DNA of 64,000 bases from Saccopteryx bilineata (GCF_036850765.1 NC_089493.1:270228534-270292533), one strand, 5' to 3'; positions 22,171 to 33,984 are shown, numbered from the stretch's first letter. The notes: a model not told the origin generated them from the sequence alone. A program made the numbers and translations.

Positions 22171-23650
22171 TCACTTGGGGTGAAAAGAGAGAGAGCCACC
22201 TGGGGCAGGAGGAAGCCTATCCTCCTCTTCAGAAAGCTCTGGCTCGGTCAGAAGACCTGCCCGGGGGCTGCAAGGATGATTTTCCCCACTGGAACCTGAA
22301 GATCAGCCTGCATCCCCAAGGGCACTTCTTTCTGCTATGAGCTTAAAGGAAGGGCAGTGAAATTCTGCCTTAAGAAGGGTCCCCCAACAGAACTTCTTAT
22401 CTTAAATATCAGGCTGTCTTCTGGGCACAGCCTTGGAGCCAAGAGCAAGCCTGCTGTCCTGGAACTGTCAGACGGCAAGGGGCTACATTCTACACCCTGT
22501 ACCACATGCCACCCTGTGGGTTCCCAGGTGCCCGTCATAGGGGAGTTGGTCTGATTCAGTACATCGGGGGCGGGGCACAGTGTCTGTGTTTTTTTGAAAA
22601 GCTTCCTAAGATAATTTTGATACACAATTAGTATTGAGAACCTCTACTTTATAACAGCTGTCAAAGAGAAACTTACAGGTTTCCACTGGTTATGCTCTTA
22701 AACATTGGAGCACTCAGAGGAAAGGTGAAAACTACCACAGTATTTGTGCAGAGGAAGCTTATGCTCATAGACGTGTGGTATGTCCACACATGCAGCACAC
22801 GCGCGTGCGCGCGCGCACACACTCACATACACAATATCTCTCATAGAGGTGAACTCTTGTTTTCCTAATGAAGCTTCTAACATGAGTCCTGATTGCAGTT
22901 TCTCTGTCTGGGCTTTTTCACCCTTTGAGTGGCCACCTGGAGAAGAAGGTGGCTTGGTTCCTGTGGTCTGCTCACCAGTAACTGGAGACAGCCTCCTGGG
23001 ACAGCGGCTAATTGCAAGTGCAGTACCACCTGCTTTTCACACCAGCTTCCTCTCTCATGCACACACTTTTTTGGTTGCATTTTATATATATTAATTCATG
23101 TTACGTTTGTTGGTTTGATCACCTTGTTTTCACGAGTGTGGGAAGGGTGTGGTTTCTAAGAAAAGCGGCAAGGAAACCAGCAGAGGCTTACGTTCCTAAC
23201 TCAACACAGACCACATGCCCAGCTTGGCTCCTGCAAGACACGGAAAGTGCTGAGATGTCAAAGTGAAGCCTGGGCATGTGACTTCTGCTTATAGTGGAAG
23301 AGTCCCATCCCTTCCCTGGCCACGTTTCACAGCGGTAGTGATTGTGCACCCTCAGCAACATTCCAGAAGCTCGGGAGGCCCTCGCTGTTCCGTCCTCGGT
23401 TTGGAACTAGGACTTGTTCTGATGAGGAGACAACTTAGAGATGCTGTCCTGTCTTGCGGCTAGACAGAGGACCTTCCTCCTCTCTTCCAGCTTCATAGCA
23501 GCAAAGCCAGCACCGATTCCCCGGGAGCAGAGCAGGGACCCACGTTCTCGCACTGGTGTAACACCTGGCATGACGTAGGTGTTCAGTCATGTTCACTGTT
23601 TTGCTAAATTGGCATGATCTCGAAACAGAAGGGATATGGGAGACAAGTTC
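22171..23650. other. Intronic DNA with a Z-DNA-type tract
   Basis: No exon is supported. An alternating purine-pyrimidine tract occurs at 22792-22824. The rest shows no named repeat. Confidence 0.4.
22792..22824. repeat. Alternating (CA)/(CG) tract
   Basis: About 30 bases alternate purine and pyrimidine with a core of CGCGCG dinucleotides embedded in CACACA. CpG-rich alternation is the sequence class most prone to Z-DNA. Confidence 0.8.
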
Positions 23651-23654
23651 AGAA

Positions 23655-24060
23655 AACAAGTTCACATCAGTCCCAGTGTTGATTCTCTGAATTCCAACGC
23701 AAGTGAGGTCTCATCTTCTGCCGTCTTTATTTCTTCTAAAGTTTTCTCATAAGACACTTGGAAGCCATCTGCAAATTTCCTGGCTTCTTTGGGAAATTTC
23801 TTTAGTTCTGGATGAGTTTCAAGAGCTTTCCATTTGGGATGCCTGACTTCATAATGCCCATCCACTTAACCTCTTCTTACCCCTCTAAGATTATGTCTGG
23901 GTCAGAATTGTTCTTCGAACATCATCATATTTCCAAATGGCTTAATTCCAGCATACTCATCCAAAATGTCTATTAATACCATCTTGGGTTAAATTTCTAC
24001 TGCAGATTATTCTAAATTCTGATTCTCGTTAAATTCTTCTCTTTTTTCGTATCACGGCAT
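23655..24060 (-). pseudogene. Protein-like remnant on the minus strand, parent unknown
   Basis: Reading the minus strand, a 67-codon open stretch (23662-23865) gives a lysine- and glutamate-rich protein-like sequence with RHPKWKALETHPELKKFPKE and KFADGFQVSYEKTLEEIK. Upstream (to about 24040), after stops and probable frame changes, VLIDILDEYAGIKPFGN also reads like real protein. No introns are evident, which suggests a processed copy of a spliced mRNA that has decayed. I cannot name the parent gene, and no poly-A tail or flanking duplication is clear. It could also be a piece of an unfamiliar retroelement. Confidence 0.45.
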
Positions 24061-24354
24061 TTTTATGCTAAATCAAAACTTGTTTCACTCACATTGAGTG
24101 TGTATGTTGAATATCTGCCGACGAGTACCCTGTCATGCACCTGAAAAAGATAGAGGTATAAATGTAGAGATTTTCTTATCACATATAAATCAATAAAAAG
24201 GAATACTCAAGAGTTATGGGAAGTTTGTGAGACATCTTCATTTGCACTCTTGTTTTTTAGAATGAACAGAGAGAAGAAAGAACAGGTCTAGATGCTCTGT
24301 TGTTCACCATGAGTGAGTAGTGGAGAAGGTTACTCTGAAGACCTATTTCTTATT

Positions 24355-24450
24355 TCTCAAGAGCCAGCTGCGTGGCCTTGGGCAAGTTACCTAACGTTGC
24401 TGAATATTAGTTTTGTCATCTGTAAAATGAGGCCACATTTAGTGACCCAA
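24355..24450 (+). repeat. MIR core fragment
   Basis: The core 'gtggccttgggcaagttacc', 'gttttgtcatctgtaaaatg' is diagnostic of MIR in sense orientation. Confidence 0.85.
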
Positions 24451-25357
24451 CACTGAATATCTTGATTTTCTATGTAGCTATTTACAAAGGCTCAACAACA
24501 TGGCAGACCAAGAGAGAAATAGATCTGTGATGGTATCTTCTCTTTGCCGCAGCAGAAGGAAGTTATATACGGCTTGTCTCCATCTTTCCGCTCTCTCGAA
24601 TTCCAAAGAGGGCACCAGGGCACATCTCTGTTGATGCTTTCAGGAACTGAAGGAAACACACCTATGGACCTAATGTCTGAACAGTGTCATTACCTATTGT
24701 TGGTTTATTCATTCAATCATTCATATCCTTTTTTTTTTTCCCAATTACCTGCTGATGAACCCACATGGGCATTGTAGTTCCCTGACTGTGTTAGGTCTGT
24801 CGCCATGTACCTGTCACTGGGCAGCAGAGCAATTAGTTTAATCTCTGTCCCTTAATTACCCTATGTCGGAGTACATGGGAACTAGTGAAGATCCAGCTTA
24901 TGTAATGTGTTTGAGGAAGTCACTTGATTGGTCATAAGTATTATTTAAACCTATAAAAAGAATTCTTCTGGAAATGTCCAGGGTTGAGCACACGGTTCCA
25001 CATACCCAGAGAAAAGATCTGCTTTCTCTTAGCATGAGCCTTTGGCATGGAGTTTATGGTTTACCTTGAAGGGAAGGTTGCAAAGCTGAGGAGGAATTAG
25101 GTGGAAGGGTTGACTTTCACCCTCGTGAAATTGATCCTGAATCCAGAGTCATCTGAATAGTTGGAAGGTCCTAAGCACAGAGGCATTGGTACTGGTGACA
25201 CTTCTGATAACTTGAATTATGCTGATAGCTTCTCATGGAGTATCAATCACCAGGGCAGCTCTTTGGTTCTTGGAAGAGTCTGTTTTATTATTCTGTGATT
25301 CTACTTGAAGAGTGCTCTGTCTTCAGTAAAGATGGATGAATTGTTTTGTAGTCATGC
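24451..25357. other. Intronic DNA, no feature recognised
   Basis: A T run lies at 24729-24740. No exon or named repeat was found. Confidence 0.4.
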
Positions 25358-25452
25358 AAAGAAATAAACCTGGGAAGGCGTTGTCCAAGGTGAAAAGGGA
25401 AGAGCTGCAAGGTCTATGTTTTAACTCTTACCAATGAGAGGCAAAATCCACC
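25358..25452. repeat. 95-base local duplication, copy A
   Basis: This segment recurs at 26715-26809, an offset of 1357 bases, with 93 of 95 positions identical and no gaps. It ends exactly where a (TG)n array begins. It does not match a repeat family I know. Confidence 0.9.
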
Positions 25453-25458
25453 ATGTGC

Positions 25459-25614
25459 ATTTGTGTGTGAGTGTGTGTGTGTGTGTGTGAGAGTGTGTGT
25501 ATGAGTGTGTGTGTGTGAGTGTGTGTGTATTTGTGTGTGAGTGTGTGTGTGAGTGTGTGTGTGTGAGTGTGTGTGTGAGAGTGTGTGTATGTGAGTGTGT
25601 GTGTGTGTGTGTTT
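25459..25614. repeat. (TG)n microsatellite with GAG interruptions
   Basis: About 155 bases of GTGTGT with recurring GAGTG, TATG and TTTG interruptions. The repeat abuts duplication copy A. It is open in both strands as HTHTHT or VCVCVC strings without coding meaning. Confidence 0.95.
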
Positions 25615-26260
25615 GCCTCAGTCAATCCCCACTTGGCAACGCTTGGTTGGTGTTATACTTACAGATAATTCCTCCTTAAAATATTGCCATTCTAGGTATG
25701 AAAAAGATAATAATCAGCCAAACTTTATACTTTCGGAAGTCCTGAAATACAATGGATAAATGCATGTTATTTTTCTTCTTATTATTATTCTTTTTTTATC
25801 AAAGTTAAGGCTGGACTCCTTCTATATATACATCATAGAGCTTTCTTCTCGTTCTTGTGAGCGTCGTCCTGAGAAGTGCTAGCTGTAGCTCTGCGTGACA
25901 TCTCCAGTTACTTACAGGATGACCGGAGGCAGCTTTCTCCTTTGCTGCTCTGACCCCGGGCTTGGCTCAGGGTCTGCCAAGTCAATGCATGTGTACGGAG
26001 ACAGAGGAATGCTGAACTTGAAATAAGGATTGACCAGGAACCAGTGGGATGGGGTGGTTGTGGTACCCAAGGGTCTCAGTTTAGACTTTTATCTTTTTTT
26101 TGGAGGTTTTTTTTGGAGGAGAGGGGGCTTTTGATTATATATCACCCTCTGCTTTCTTGGACTAAAGATGACACTCATTTCTTGGAGGCAGCAAAAAAAA
26201 TTGAGATTAGGATCCATAGTCATAACTAAATAATAAGAAGCACCACTTCACATTGAGGAG
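25615..26260. other. Intronic DNA, no feature recognised
   Basis: This lies between the microsatellite and a MIR. No exon is supported. Confidence 0.35.
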
Positions 26261-26261
26261 G

Positions 26262-26470
26262 ACATTGGATTATTTAAAACACTGTACAAATGTTATTTGT
26301 TTGTGACCTATTTAAATAGCCTTGCTCATTATCTGTACTATACAGTACTGAACTAAATGACAGGTCTTTCCATGGGCTTGATCTTCCCAAGCAGATGTCA
26401 TTTTACAAATAAAGAAAATGAAACTTAAGAGCTAGTGTATGATGGCGCTGAGGTGTAAACCGTCTCTTAA
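26262..26470 (-). repeat. MIR SINE fragment
   Basis: Diverged reverse-complement MIR: 'cactgtacaaatgttattt' and, further on, 'cattttacaaataaagaaaa' plus 'tgaaacttaagagctagtg'. The middle is poorly preserved. Confidence 0.5.
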
Positions 26471-26714
26471 GTTCCAAGCCCTGCCTCTTCCCTGTACACT
26501 GGCTGAGTTGGGAGGTGACCAGAAGTGCCATCTGAGGACCCAGCTGTCTTCCTCTCTGTGCCTTACTCTCCTTGTGCCACAAGAAGCCCGGCTTATATCT
26601 TACCAAGCCACCCACCACCCACTAGCTTCTAGAAATTCAAACATGGAGTTGCTCGGTCAACACTGAATAAACGCAACCTGGGTCCACTGTCAACTCTTCT
26701 GCAATGTGCCATTT

Positions 26715-26809
26715 AAAGAAATAAACCTGGGAAGGTGTTGTCCAAGGTGAAATGGGAAGAGCTGCAAGGTCTATGTTTTAACTCTTACCAATGAGAGGCA
26801 AAATCCACC
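26715..26809. repeat. 95-base local duplication, copy B
   Basis: Near-identical partner of 25358-25452 (two mismatches: C/T and A/T). The flanks on both sides differ from those of copy A, so it is a short isolated copy and not part of a long tandem duplication. Confidence 0.9.
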
Positions 26810-28335
26810 TGTGGCCCTCCACTGTGAGTAGAGAGAGGTGGAGGCTGCACCACCCACAAGACTAAGCATGAGCCATGTTTGATCAAGGCAGCCAGTCGTC
26901 TTTTCACGTATAGCTATCTTACTAAACCATAGACCCCCAGCATGGACCCCACACCTAGCAGGTGCCTGACAGTAGGTGTCGTGGAAATAGGAGTTCCATA
27001 CCTGGAACTTGCTCTGTTGACTAAACCCCAGGAAGGAACAGGGACTGCTCACAGGCCCCCAGGAAGTGTGGGGAGCCTGAACAGAGGCTTGTCTCTGAGC
27101 TTCTGTTCCAGGACCTCCTGCAGCCGTCGGATCTCCCAGACTGTTTGCTTTCTATAACCAGGATGGGAGAATGGACCATGACATCACCCATGGCCGCTGA
27201 ACTGTACCCCCACTCTGTGTTGCTCTCTGCCACCTGAAGAGCCCTCCTTCCTTCCCCAGACACTGACTCCCACCCTTGCAGAGAGTTTCTGGGTCTGCCA
27301 GGGCCACGGGGCATGTCCTTTTCTGACTGCAAATGCTGCAGGGGGTGTTTCTGTGGCCCAAAGGGTAGTAAATATCCGAAGCAGCCCTGGCCGCGGTAAA
27401 GATTACGTGTCAGCCACTAAGGGGAGAATCCAGTGTTTATCGGCCCAACCGCGTGCCGGCTGAGCTGATTACGGCCCAGCACTCTGTCAGCCAATGATTT
27501 GTCCTGTCCTTTATCATCTGTGTCACTCAGCAGCGTGCTGGCGAAGGGAACGGATCGCCCCTTTCCCTTTTTTTGTACCCATTTCGTGTAGAAAATTTGT
27601 ATTTACTTTGGGAGTGTAATTTGTTCCTCATGGATAATGTGACCCTGAGCGGAGCTGGATCATGGGTTAGTTGAAGTGATATTTTCCGCTAATGGTAGTC
27701 GTACATCATCGCTGTCAGCTCGGGTTAGGAGGCAAGCACATTACAGCTCCATTTTACCTCTGCAGGCATCTGGGATTATTTGCCATAACCGAGTATGACA
27801 TGACCGCACTACAGAGTGCATTAAAATTTTACTGGCTTCTCAGGCAAGTCCCCGGCTCCAGAGTGTGCTTCAGGCAGGCAGCCGGACAGGGAGCCCGAGG
27901 GCCCTGGCTTCCTGCACAGAGGTGCCGTGTGGGGGCGGGGTGGGGCCTCTGGCCTTGAGAAAGGAGCCAGGGCAAGAGTTCCTGGGTGCCAGCCTGCAGA
28001 CGTGTGTCTCTGCACATCCCAGGCAGGCCAGTGATGGGCTGTGTGTGCGTGCAGCGGCGGTGGGCCCAGCGCCCACTGCAGCCTGCGCGCTCTCCTCGAA
28101 GCAGTGCCCCCCTCACCCCGAGGGATACTGGGCAAGGGCTCCCTCTCCCAGGGAGAGCCCAGGGTGTGTGCGAGGCTCTGCAGAGCCTTGGGCTGATTCT
28201 GATTGTTTTGTCTGCCTGTGGTCAGACAAAAGGAAGGAGGCATGGGTCCTCCCAGCAGAGCCTGTGTCCACCCATGCAGCATGACGGGAACCTGATGTCC
28301 TCGTGAGCCCTGTTGGAAATGGTTGCCGGGACCTT
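26810..28335. other. Intronic DNA with a candidate conserved element
   Basis: The part at about 27380-27850 looks like conserved regulatory DNA: GATTACG, TGATTACGG, CCTTTATCATCTGTGTCA, GCTAATGG and AACCGAGTATGACATG words, with no repeat signature. The GC-rich stretch that follows (27850-28200) has open frames on both strands that I judge non-coding. Confidence 0.35.
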
Positions 28336-28337
28336 TT

Positions 28338-28455
28338 ACACATTGCGTACAGTCTGCACACGAACCCAGTGAGGTGTAGGCATGATTGCCCCACTTTACT
28401 TATTAGGAAACTGAGGTTCAAAGAGGTAAAGTGTCTTACCTAGCATGCAAATGGT
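28338..28455 (-). repeat. MIR SINE fragment
   Basis: 'ccccactttacttattagga', 'aactgaggttcaaagaggta' and 'aagtgtcttacctagcatgc' are reverse-complement MIR core words. Confidence 0.75.
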
Positions 28456-28542
28456 AGGAGAAATGGGATTCTTATGTTTTATTTACAATGTGCTGACTTC
28501 AAATCCTGAAGTGTTTTATTTACAGAGGCAATAATAACTATT

Positions 28543-28546
<4 letters not shown>

Positions 28547-28585
<39 letters not shown>
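28547..28585. repeat. (TG)n microsatellite
   Basis: A pure run of about 19 TG units, likely length-variable between individuals. Confidence 0.97.
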
Positions 28586-28587
<2 letters not shown>

Positions 28588-28599
28588 ACTGCAGCCTAA

Positions 28600-28740
28600 C
28601 AGGTGGGTGTGAATATCATCCATTCACAGAGGAGGAACTCGGTGACGGAGAGCTTATGTGACATGCCCAAGGTCTTGCACCAGTTAGTGGAAGAACCAGG
28701 TTTTGAACCCATGTTGTCTGGCTTCTGAAGCAGCACACTG
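28600..28740 (-). repeat. MIR SINE fragment
   Basis: 'gaggaggaactcggtgacgg', 'gacatgcccaaggtcttgca' and 'accaggttttgaacccatgt' match the antisense 5' half of MIR. It is separated from the MIR at 28338 by the TG array and may be part of the same or a second copy. Confidence 0.7.
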
Positions 28741-31700
28741 AGCCTCTGACCTGGGCTGTCCCTCACCGCCACGTTGCAGTAAGCCTGAGGACTGATGGCA
28801 GAAGTCCAGGGAGAGTAATAATGTGCTGGAGTAAAAGAAAATGCTCAGAGTATTTGATCACTTTCAGTTGTAATTCGAAAACCCAACAAAATATTGCTCT
28901 AAAAAGATGCCCTGCGATGAGCTTTAATTAGGTAATCAGTCCCGTTTGCAGTCAGCACATTACTTGCATGCAAACGCCACTTCCAAGGTGCTTAAAAGGC
29001 ATTTTGTTTAGGTTTCATGTTGGTCAGTCTGGAAAAAGACCGCATTCTTTTATATTGCTTAGCATCCTTATTGTTATTAGAAAGCTATGATGAATTGATT
29101 ATGAATTGCATTCCTTGAAAGGACAGTTTAAGGTCAGTAATGAGTGGGACACACACCAGGGCCCACCCTTGTCAGCCAGAGTAGATGCATCGCACATTCC
29201 AGATGGGTGGAGTCCGAGTGCTGGACACTTGAACATTCGCATGGGCCGGCAGCCCAGACGTTACCTTTTCTTCTGCAGACAGACCTCTCTCCACCGCTCC
29301 AGCCCCATCACCTTTCTTCCAAGCTGGAGATGGTACCGCTCCTGGGCAGAATGGAAAAGCCTCCCTTCCCCTTGGCCATGTGTGCGGTGGGGTCAACAGT
29401 TCATGAACTTATTCAATAAACCACACATAAAGTGAGTTATACCTTGTACCCGCAGGGCAGATTTTAAAATGCTGAGACTGAAGAGCCCTAGATAGGCATG
29501 GCTTTTCCCGCTGAGAAATTGACAGTAAGGTTAGCACACAAAGAGTTGTGCTTCCCTCTGCGCTCCTTTCTCTGGGTTCCCGAGCACACACACTGGTCTT
29601 CCCTACTCGGTGGCCCTGGGGTCCAGGGGACTGACCTGCTTTTCTCCTCTGGCCTTAGCGCCAATCACTCAAGTAGTAAAGAAGAGCCAGGAATATTGAT
29701 CTGGTCATTGAAAAGTAATTATCCCTCTCAGCTGGTCTGTTTAGAATGCAGCAGTAATGTTAAATAATACATTCCCCAGAGACAGGATGACAATGTATGT
29801 GGACCGTTCATTTTGTTTGAGCCGAATCACACCTGTGCCTCACCCGTTCCGGAACCTCTATGATGTGCATGTAGGCCCAGTTTAAGAAGAGCAGATATTT
29901 TTTTAAAAAATTATTTTTTTTTAGTTTCCCCACCAAATCAACTATAGAGCAATTATTCATTGCATAAAAGGATTCATCACCCTCTGTAACTAAATAAACA
30001 CATGATATTCACATCCTGAAATACTTAGAACCCCCTACAAGACACTTGATGAAATCATTGGGTCATTTTAAAACACTTAAGTTTTAACAGATTTGGCTGT
30101 TTATGTTAGCATGGTTTGGTTTGGTTTTCCTTTTGTTTGAAATAACAGAAATTAAGTTCAGACTAATAAGTAAGGAAATGTCTAGGCTTTTGGAAGACGA
30201 GTAAGTGTTGAAGTAACCAAACCATCAGAGGGTCACAGGGACAGATTGGACGTCAGAGGCGTCGACAGAGAAGGCAGCGCCCTCCCTGTCTGCTCTCTAC
30301 CTCTGTCCGCTTTATTCTTGGTTGTTCGTAAGACTGGATTTCTCCTGTTGGTAGAAACCATGAGTCATTCTCCTGGGTACAACACCTTTCAGCCTCAGCC
30401 AGTGGAAGTCGAAGAGAGACCGTCTCTTTTCCCCTGCCTGTCACTACAGTCCAAGGGAAGGATTCTGATTGGCTCAGGCTGGGTTAGGGTCCCACAGGCA
30501 GGTGCTCCAGAAATGACTGTGAACTGGCTTCGCTGAGGTCAGGTGCTCATGCCCGCACCTGTCAGCTGTGGGTAGGAAGGCCAGGCCACGTTGTCCTAAC
30601 ATGGTGCTCTGGAGGCAACACTGTGGTGTTGGAGTGGGTATAAGCCTGGAAAGGTGGGGAGTGGGCAAACAGCGTGCCTATGAAGCATAGCCTAACCTTC
30701 TTGCCATGTGGGTTAGGCATTCAAAGGGACTTCCTGCAAGCCACCCAAGCTGCCTTTATTATCCAAAGTTGACCTTCATAGTGATCACAGGGTCTCACGG
30801 ACGAACACATGTACGATGATGTTACAACACTTGCCTGAATATTCAGAGAATCATCTTAAGTGCCATTCACAGATGGGTTTGATCTTGCTTCAGGTAAGCT
30901 ATTGAAAGTTGTAGAGGGGCATGCATTTTATAGAGCAGGGGTTCATATGTGCAGGTATTCAGAATGGTCTAGAATTCATTAACACTTGTAAGATAGTGGG
31001 TAAAGAGTTACTCCCCAAGTATAAGACCTCTTAAGAGATACACAGGTCTTTGAAGTCACCAGGGTGCCAATTAGCAAATTACTTATCTAGGGCACAAACG
31101 TAAATGACTTGTCCAAAGGAACGGTAGTCATTCCAGAACACCTAACCTGTGTGTAAGGCAGTACTTACTCAATGACAGCAGGCAGCTTTCCTGGAAATGA
31201 TTGTCCTAAGACTAGAAGGTAAGCTCAGTCATGACTCCTCTCTCTCACAGTCCCTTCAGCAAATTGGCCCTCCCCCGATGCTGAGCCATGCACTGTCCTG
31301 GGAACTAAGGACAGGAGGGCTTCAGAGAGATACAATCTAATTGAAGAGAAAGCTGAGGTACCTTGATGAGTTATAAATTACCTCCACCTTCCAGAGGGTA
31401 AACTGAGGGATGGCGTGGTGTCTGAAAGCAAAAAAAAAAAAAAAAATGAACTAGGCATTTGAGTTAGATCTTGCTGAAGCACACGGACGGACGCAGATCA
31501 TTGCTAGGTAGGGAGGATGGTGCAGGTAATCAGCAAAGGGGATATTATTTGCAAAAAGCCAAGAGTTGTAAAAGGCTTAGCATATGAAGAGAAGCATGAG
31601 TACTTCTGTTCATATGGAGCAAGGTTGACCATAGTGGGGACGGGGAGGTGTGGCTGGAAGCATAGGTTGATAGAGCGGCTCCATCTGATCAGACCTTGTG

Positions 31701-32135
31701 TGGTAAGGTAAGAGTTCAGATTTGATCCAGATGGGAGTCCACTGAGTGTGTCGGTGAGTGACCTCCGATTTGGCTCTCTGGAAGAGAATTCTGGCAGTGG
31801 TGGAAGGGAGGGAAACTTTGGCCAGGTGAACACAGAGAAAGTTGTCATCACGGGCTAGGTGAGAGGTGAGAGAGATCTCAAATCCGGTGATGGGAAGGGA
31901 AGGAGTTAGATTTTGGAGGCATTCCAGAAGTGTGATTGTCATAGTTTTGTGACCACTAGGATATGGAGTTTAGGGAGGAGTCATGGGTGACTCGGGTTTC
32001 AAGTAAGGCTGCCTGGGAAAGGACCGTCACTGGACACTAGGGGAGGGGCAGGAACTAAGAGTCCAGGGGGGACTTGCAGGACCCTCGGCTGGATGAGTTC
32101 AGGAGAGTGTGCACGTTGCAGGGCCGAGCGATCAG
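28741..32135. other. Intronic DNA, no gene seen
   Basis: This is a 3.4 kb stretch without a supported exon. About 28840-29110 looks like candidate conserved DNA (GCTTTAATTAGG, TTACTTGCATGCAAAC). An A run lies at 31430-31446. The part at 31600-32000 may contain an old LINE relic that I cannot define. Confidence 0.35.
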
Positions 32136-32238
32136 CACAGTAGGTCGCTGTCTGGGAGACCTAGACAGGACACAGTAGGTCGCTGTCGGGGAGACCCAGA
32201 CAGGACACAGTAGGTCCCTGTCTGGGAGACCTAGAACC
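32136..32238. repeat. 35-base minisatellite, three copies
   Basis: CACAGTAGGTCGCTGTC starts at 32136, 32171 and (with one change) 32206, giving a period of 35. Units differ by one to three bases. Confidence 0.9.
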
Positions 32239-32439
32239 CTCTGAGCAGCTGGGACAGCTGGCGCTGGGGGAGTGAGGGGGAGGGGAGCCCAGCCAGAACG
32301 CTGGGGTGTTTGTCCGCATCTAATTGGGGAATAAATATATGGGGTGATGATAACCGTTAAGAACAAAATAACTATGTTAAATCATAGCACCTGATATGTG
32401 TGGACTTTTTATGATATACTCAATGGCTGTATATTCTTT

Positions 32440-32560
32440 AGTGGCAGCAAAGTACATGTACATAAAATATACCAGCTGAACCATTTTTTTAAGAGTACAT
32501 CTCAGTAGCATTAAGTACACTCACATTGTTGTGTAGCCTGTGTAGTTTTTTTTATACACA
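32440..32560 (-). repeat. Old L1 (L1M-type) 3' fragment
   Basis: 'ccagctgaaccatttttt', 'tcagtagcattaagtacact' and 'cacattgttgtgtagcc' match the antisense of old mammalian L1 elements. Diverged and non-coding. Confidence 0.6.
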
Positions 32561-32574
32561 TGTGTACAAATGTG

Positions 32575-32730
32575 TTCACGCACCATTTATTAGCTCATTT
32601 AAACCTCATGACAAAACACCCTAGATGAAAGAACACTTAATCTTCGTTTTATAAATGAGGAACTTGAAACAAGGGATGAACTGAGGTAAAATTTTAACAC
32701 TTCGGAGATAGCACCCCTATGACTTCTCGG
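32575..32730 (-). repeat. MIR SINE fragment
   Basis: 'gctcatttaaacctcatgac', 'cttcgttttataaatgagga' and 'acttgaaacaagggatgaac' are antisense MIR words. Confidence 0.65.
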
Positions 32731-33434
32731 GCCAGTACTGTGGTTTCTACTACATCACCTTATGTGATTGTATTTCACTGTGGTCTAACTTCCAGTGGAT
32801 CCAGCATCAGCTCGTTGGTCTCCTCAGATTCTATAGCTTTCTTGAAGGAAATCGGAGCAAATTCAGCCCAACTCAGACTTCATGCAGCCGGTCTGCAGCT
32901 GAGACAGGGCCGACTGCCCTTCCTTGCACAAGCAGGACCTGCTGGTCTGAAAGACCAATGGCTCCCAGCACTCTCACCTTAAGACCTAGCTAGCCAGGGC
33001 CTGTCACAGCTGGCAGGGCCCCAGGGGACTGCAGGCCCAGCCCCCGGCTGCTGCACACCAAGGCAGAGGAACAAAGCAGGGCTGGTAGAGCAGGCAGCTG
33101 TCTGCGTTGGGCTGCTTTAAGGTTCCGGCAGGAAGTGAGGCAGGGGCAGCCGCCATTGGCTTAAAAATAAAGAAGGGAAAAGGAATACAAGCAGACCGGT
33201 TCACTCATTCCCCATGGCATTCACCGCCCTCAGAAACCTGAGAGGGCGTGTGTAGAGAGAGGGGAGCCGGGTGTCCCTCCATTCTCCTGGAGCTTCTTTA
33301 CTTGAGAGCGAAGTAGTCACTTTCTAAAGCTCAGCTAGACTCAATACCCACTGGGAGCCAACTCTTCGACTTCTCTTCGAAGGATGCTAAATTTTCTCTG
33401 CAAAAGCGAGGTCGATCCTGGGGAGCAGAGCTGG
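32731..33434. other. Intronic DNA, no feature recognised
   Basis: No exon or named repeat. The section at 32860-33140 is GC-rich but poor in CpG. Confidence 0.35.
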
Positions 33435-33442
33435 GTGTAGGC

Positions 33443-33793
33443 CAGGGGGAGTCAACCTTTTTATACCTACCGCCCACTTCTGTATCTCTGTTAGTAGTAA
33501 AATTTTCTAACCGCCCACCGGTTCCACAGTAATGGTGATTTATAAAGTAGGGAAGTAACTTGACTTTATAAAATTTATAAAGCAGAGTTACAGCAAGTTA
33601 AAGCATATAATAATAATTACTTACCAAGTACTTTATGTCGGATTTTCGCTAAGTTTGGCAGAATAAATCTTTATGAAACAACCTACTATAGTTAAATCTA
33701 TGTTTTTATTTATACTTTGGTTGCTCTGCTACCGCCCCCATGAAAGCTGGAATGCCCACTAGTGGGCGGAAGGGACCAGGTTGACTACCACTG
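33443..33793. mobile_element. Non-autonomous hAT transposon, family A copy 2
   Basis: Same family and orientation as 7428-7776. It is flanked by the perfect octamer GTGTAGGC at 33435-33442 and 33794-33801, a textbook hAT target-site duplication. By eye the two copies differ at roughly 20 of 350 positions, many at CpG sites, so both are fairly young. No transposase is encoded. Confidence 0.9.
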
Positions 33794-33801
33794 GTGTAGG
33801 C

Positions 33802-33984
33802 TCTCCAGTTGCAGACTCTTAGGCATAACACACTGAGTCACCTTCAAGATCAGTTTTCAAACAGCCAAGTAAGTGACTGCTTATGCGCTGGGTTCAAGGT
33901 GGCAGTTGCCACCGGACCTAAATTCCAACATTGAGATCATCCTTTAAGAAAGCATGTGTTTGGCTTTACAGGGTGGTGTTCAAT
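33802..33984. other. Intronic spacer
   Basis: Nothing recognised between the hAT element and the old LINE piece. Confidence 0.3.

Noticed and set aside
25428..25679. Histidine-threonine and valine-cysteine repeat peptides
   Set aside because: They are translations of the TG microsatellite.
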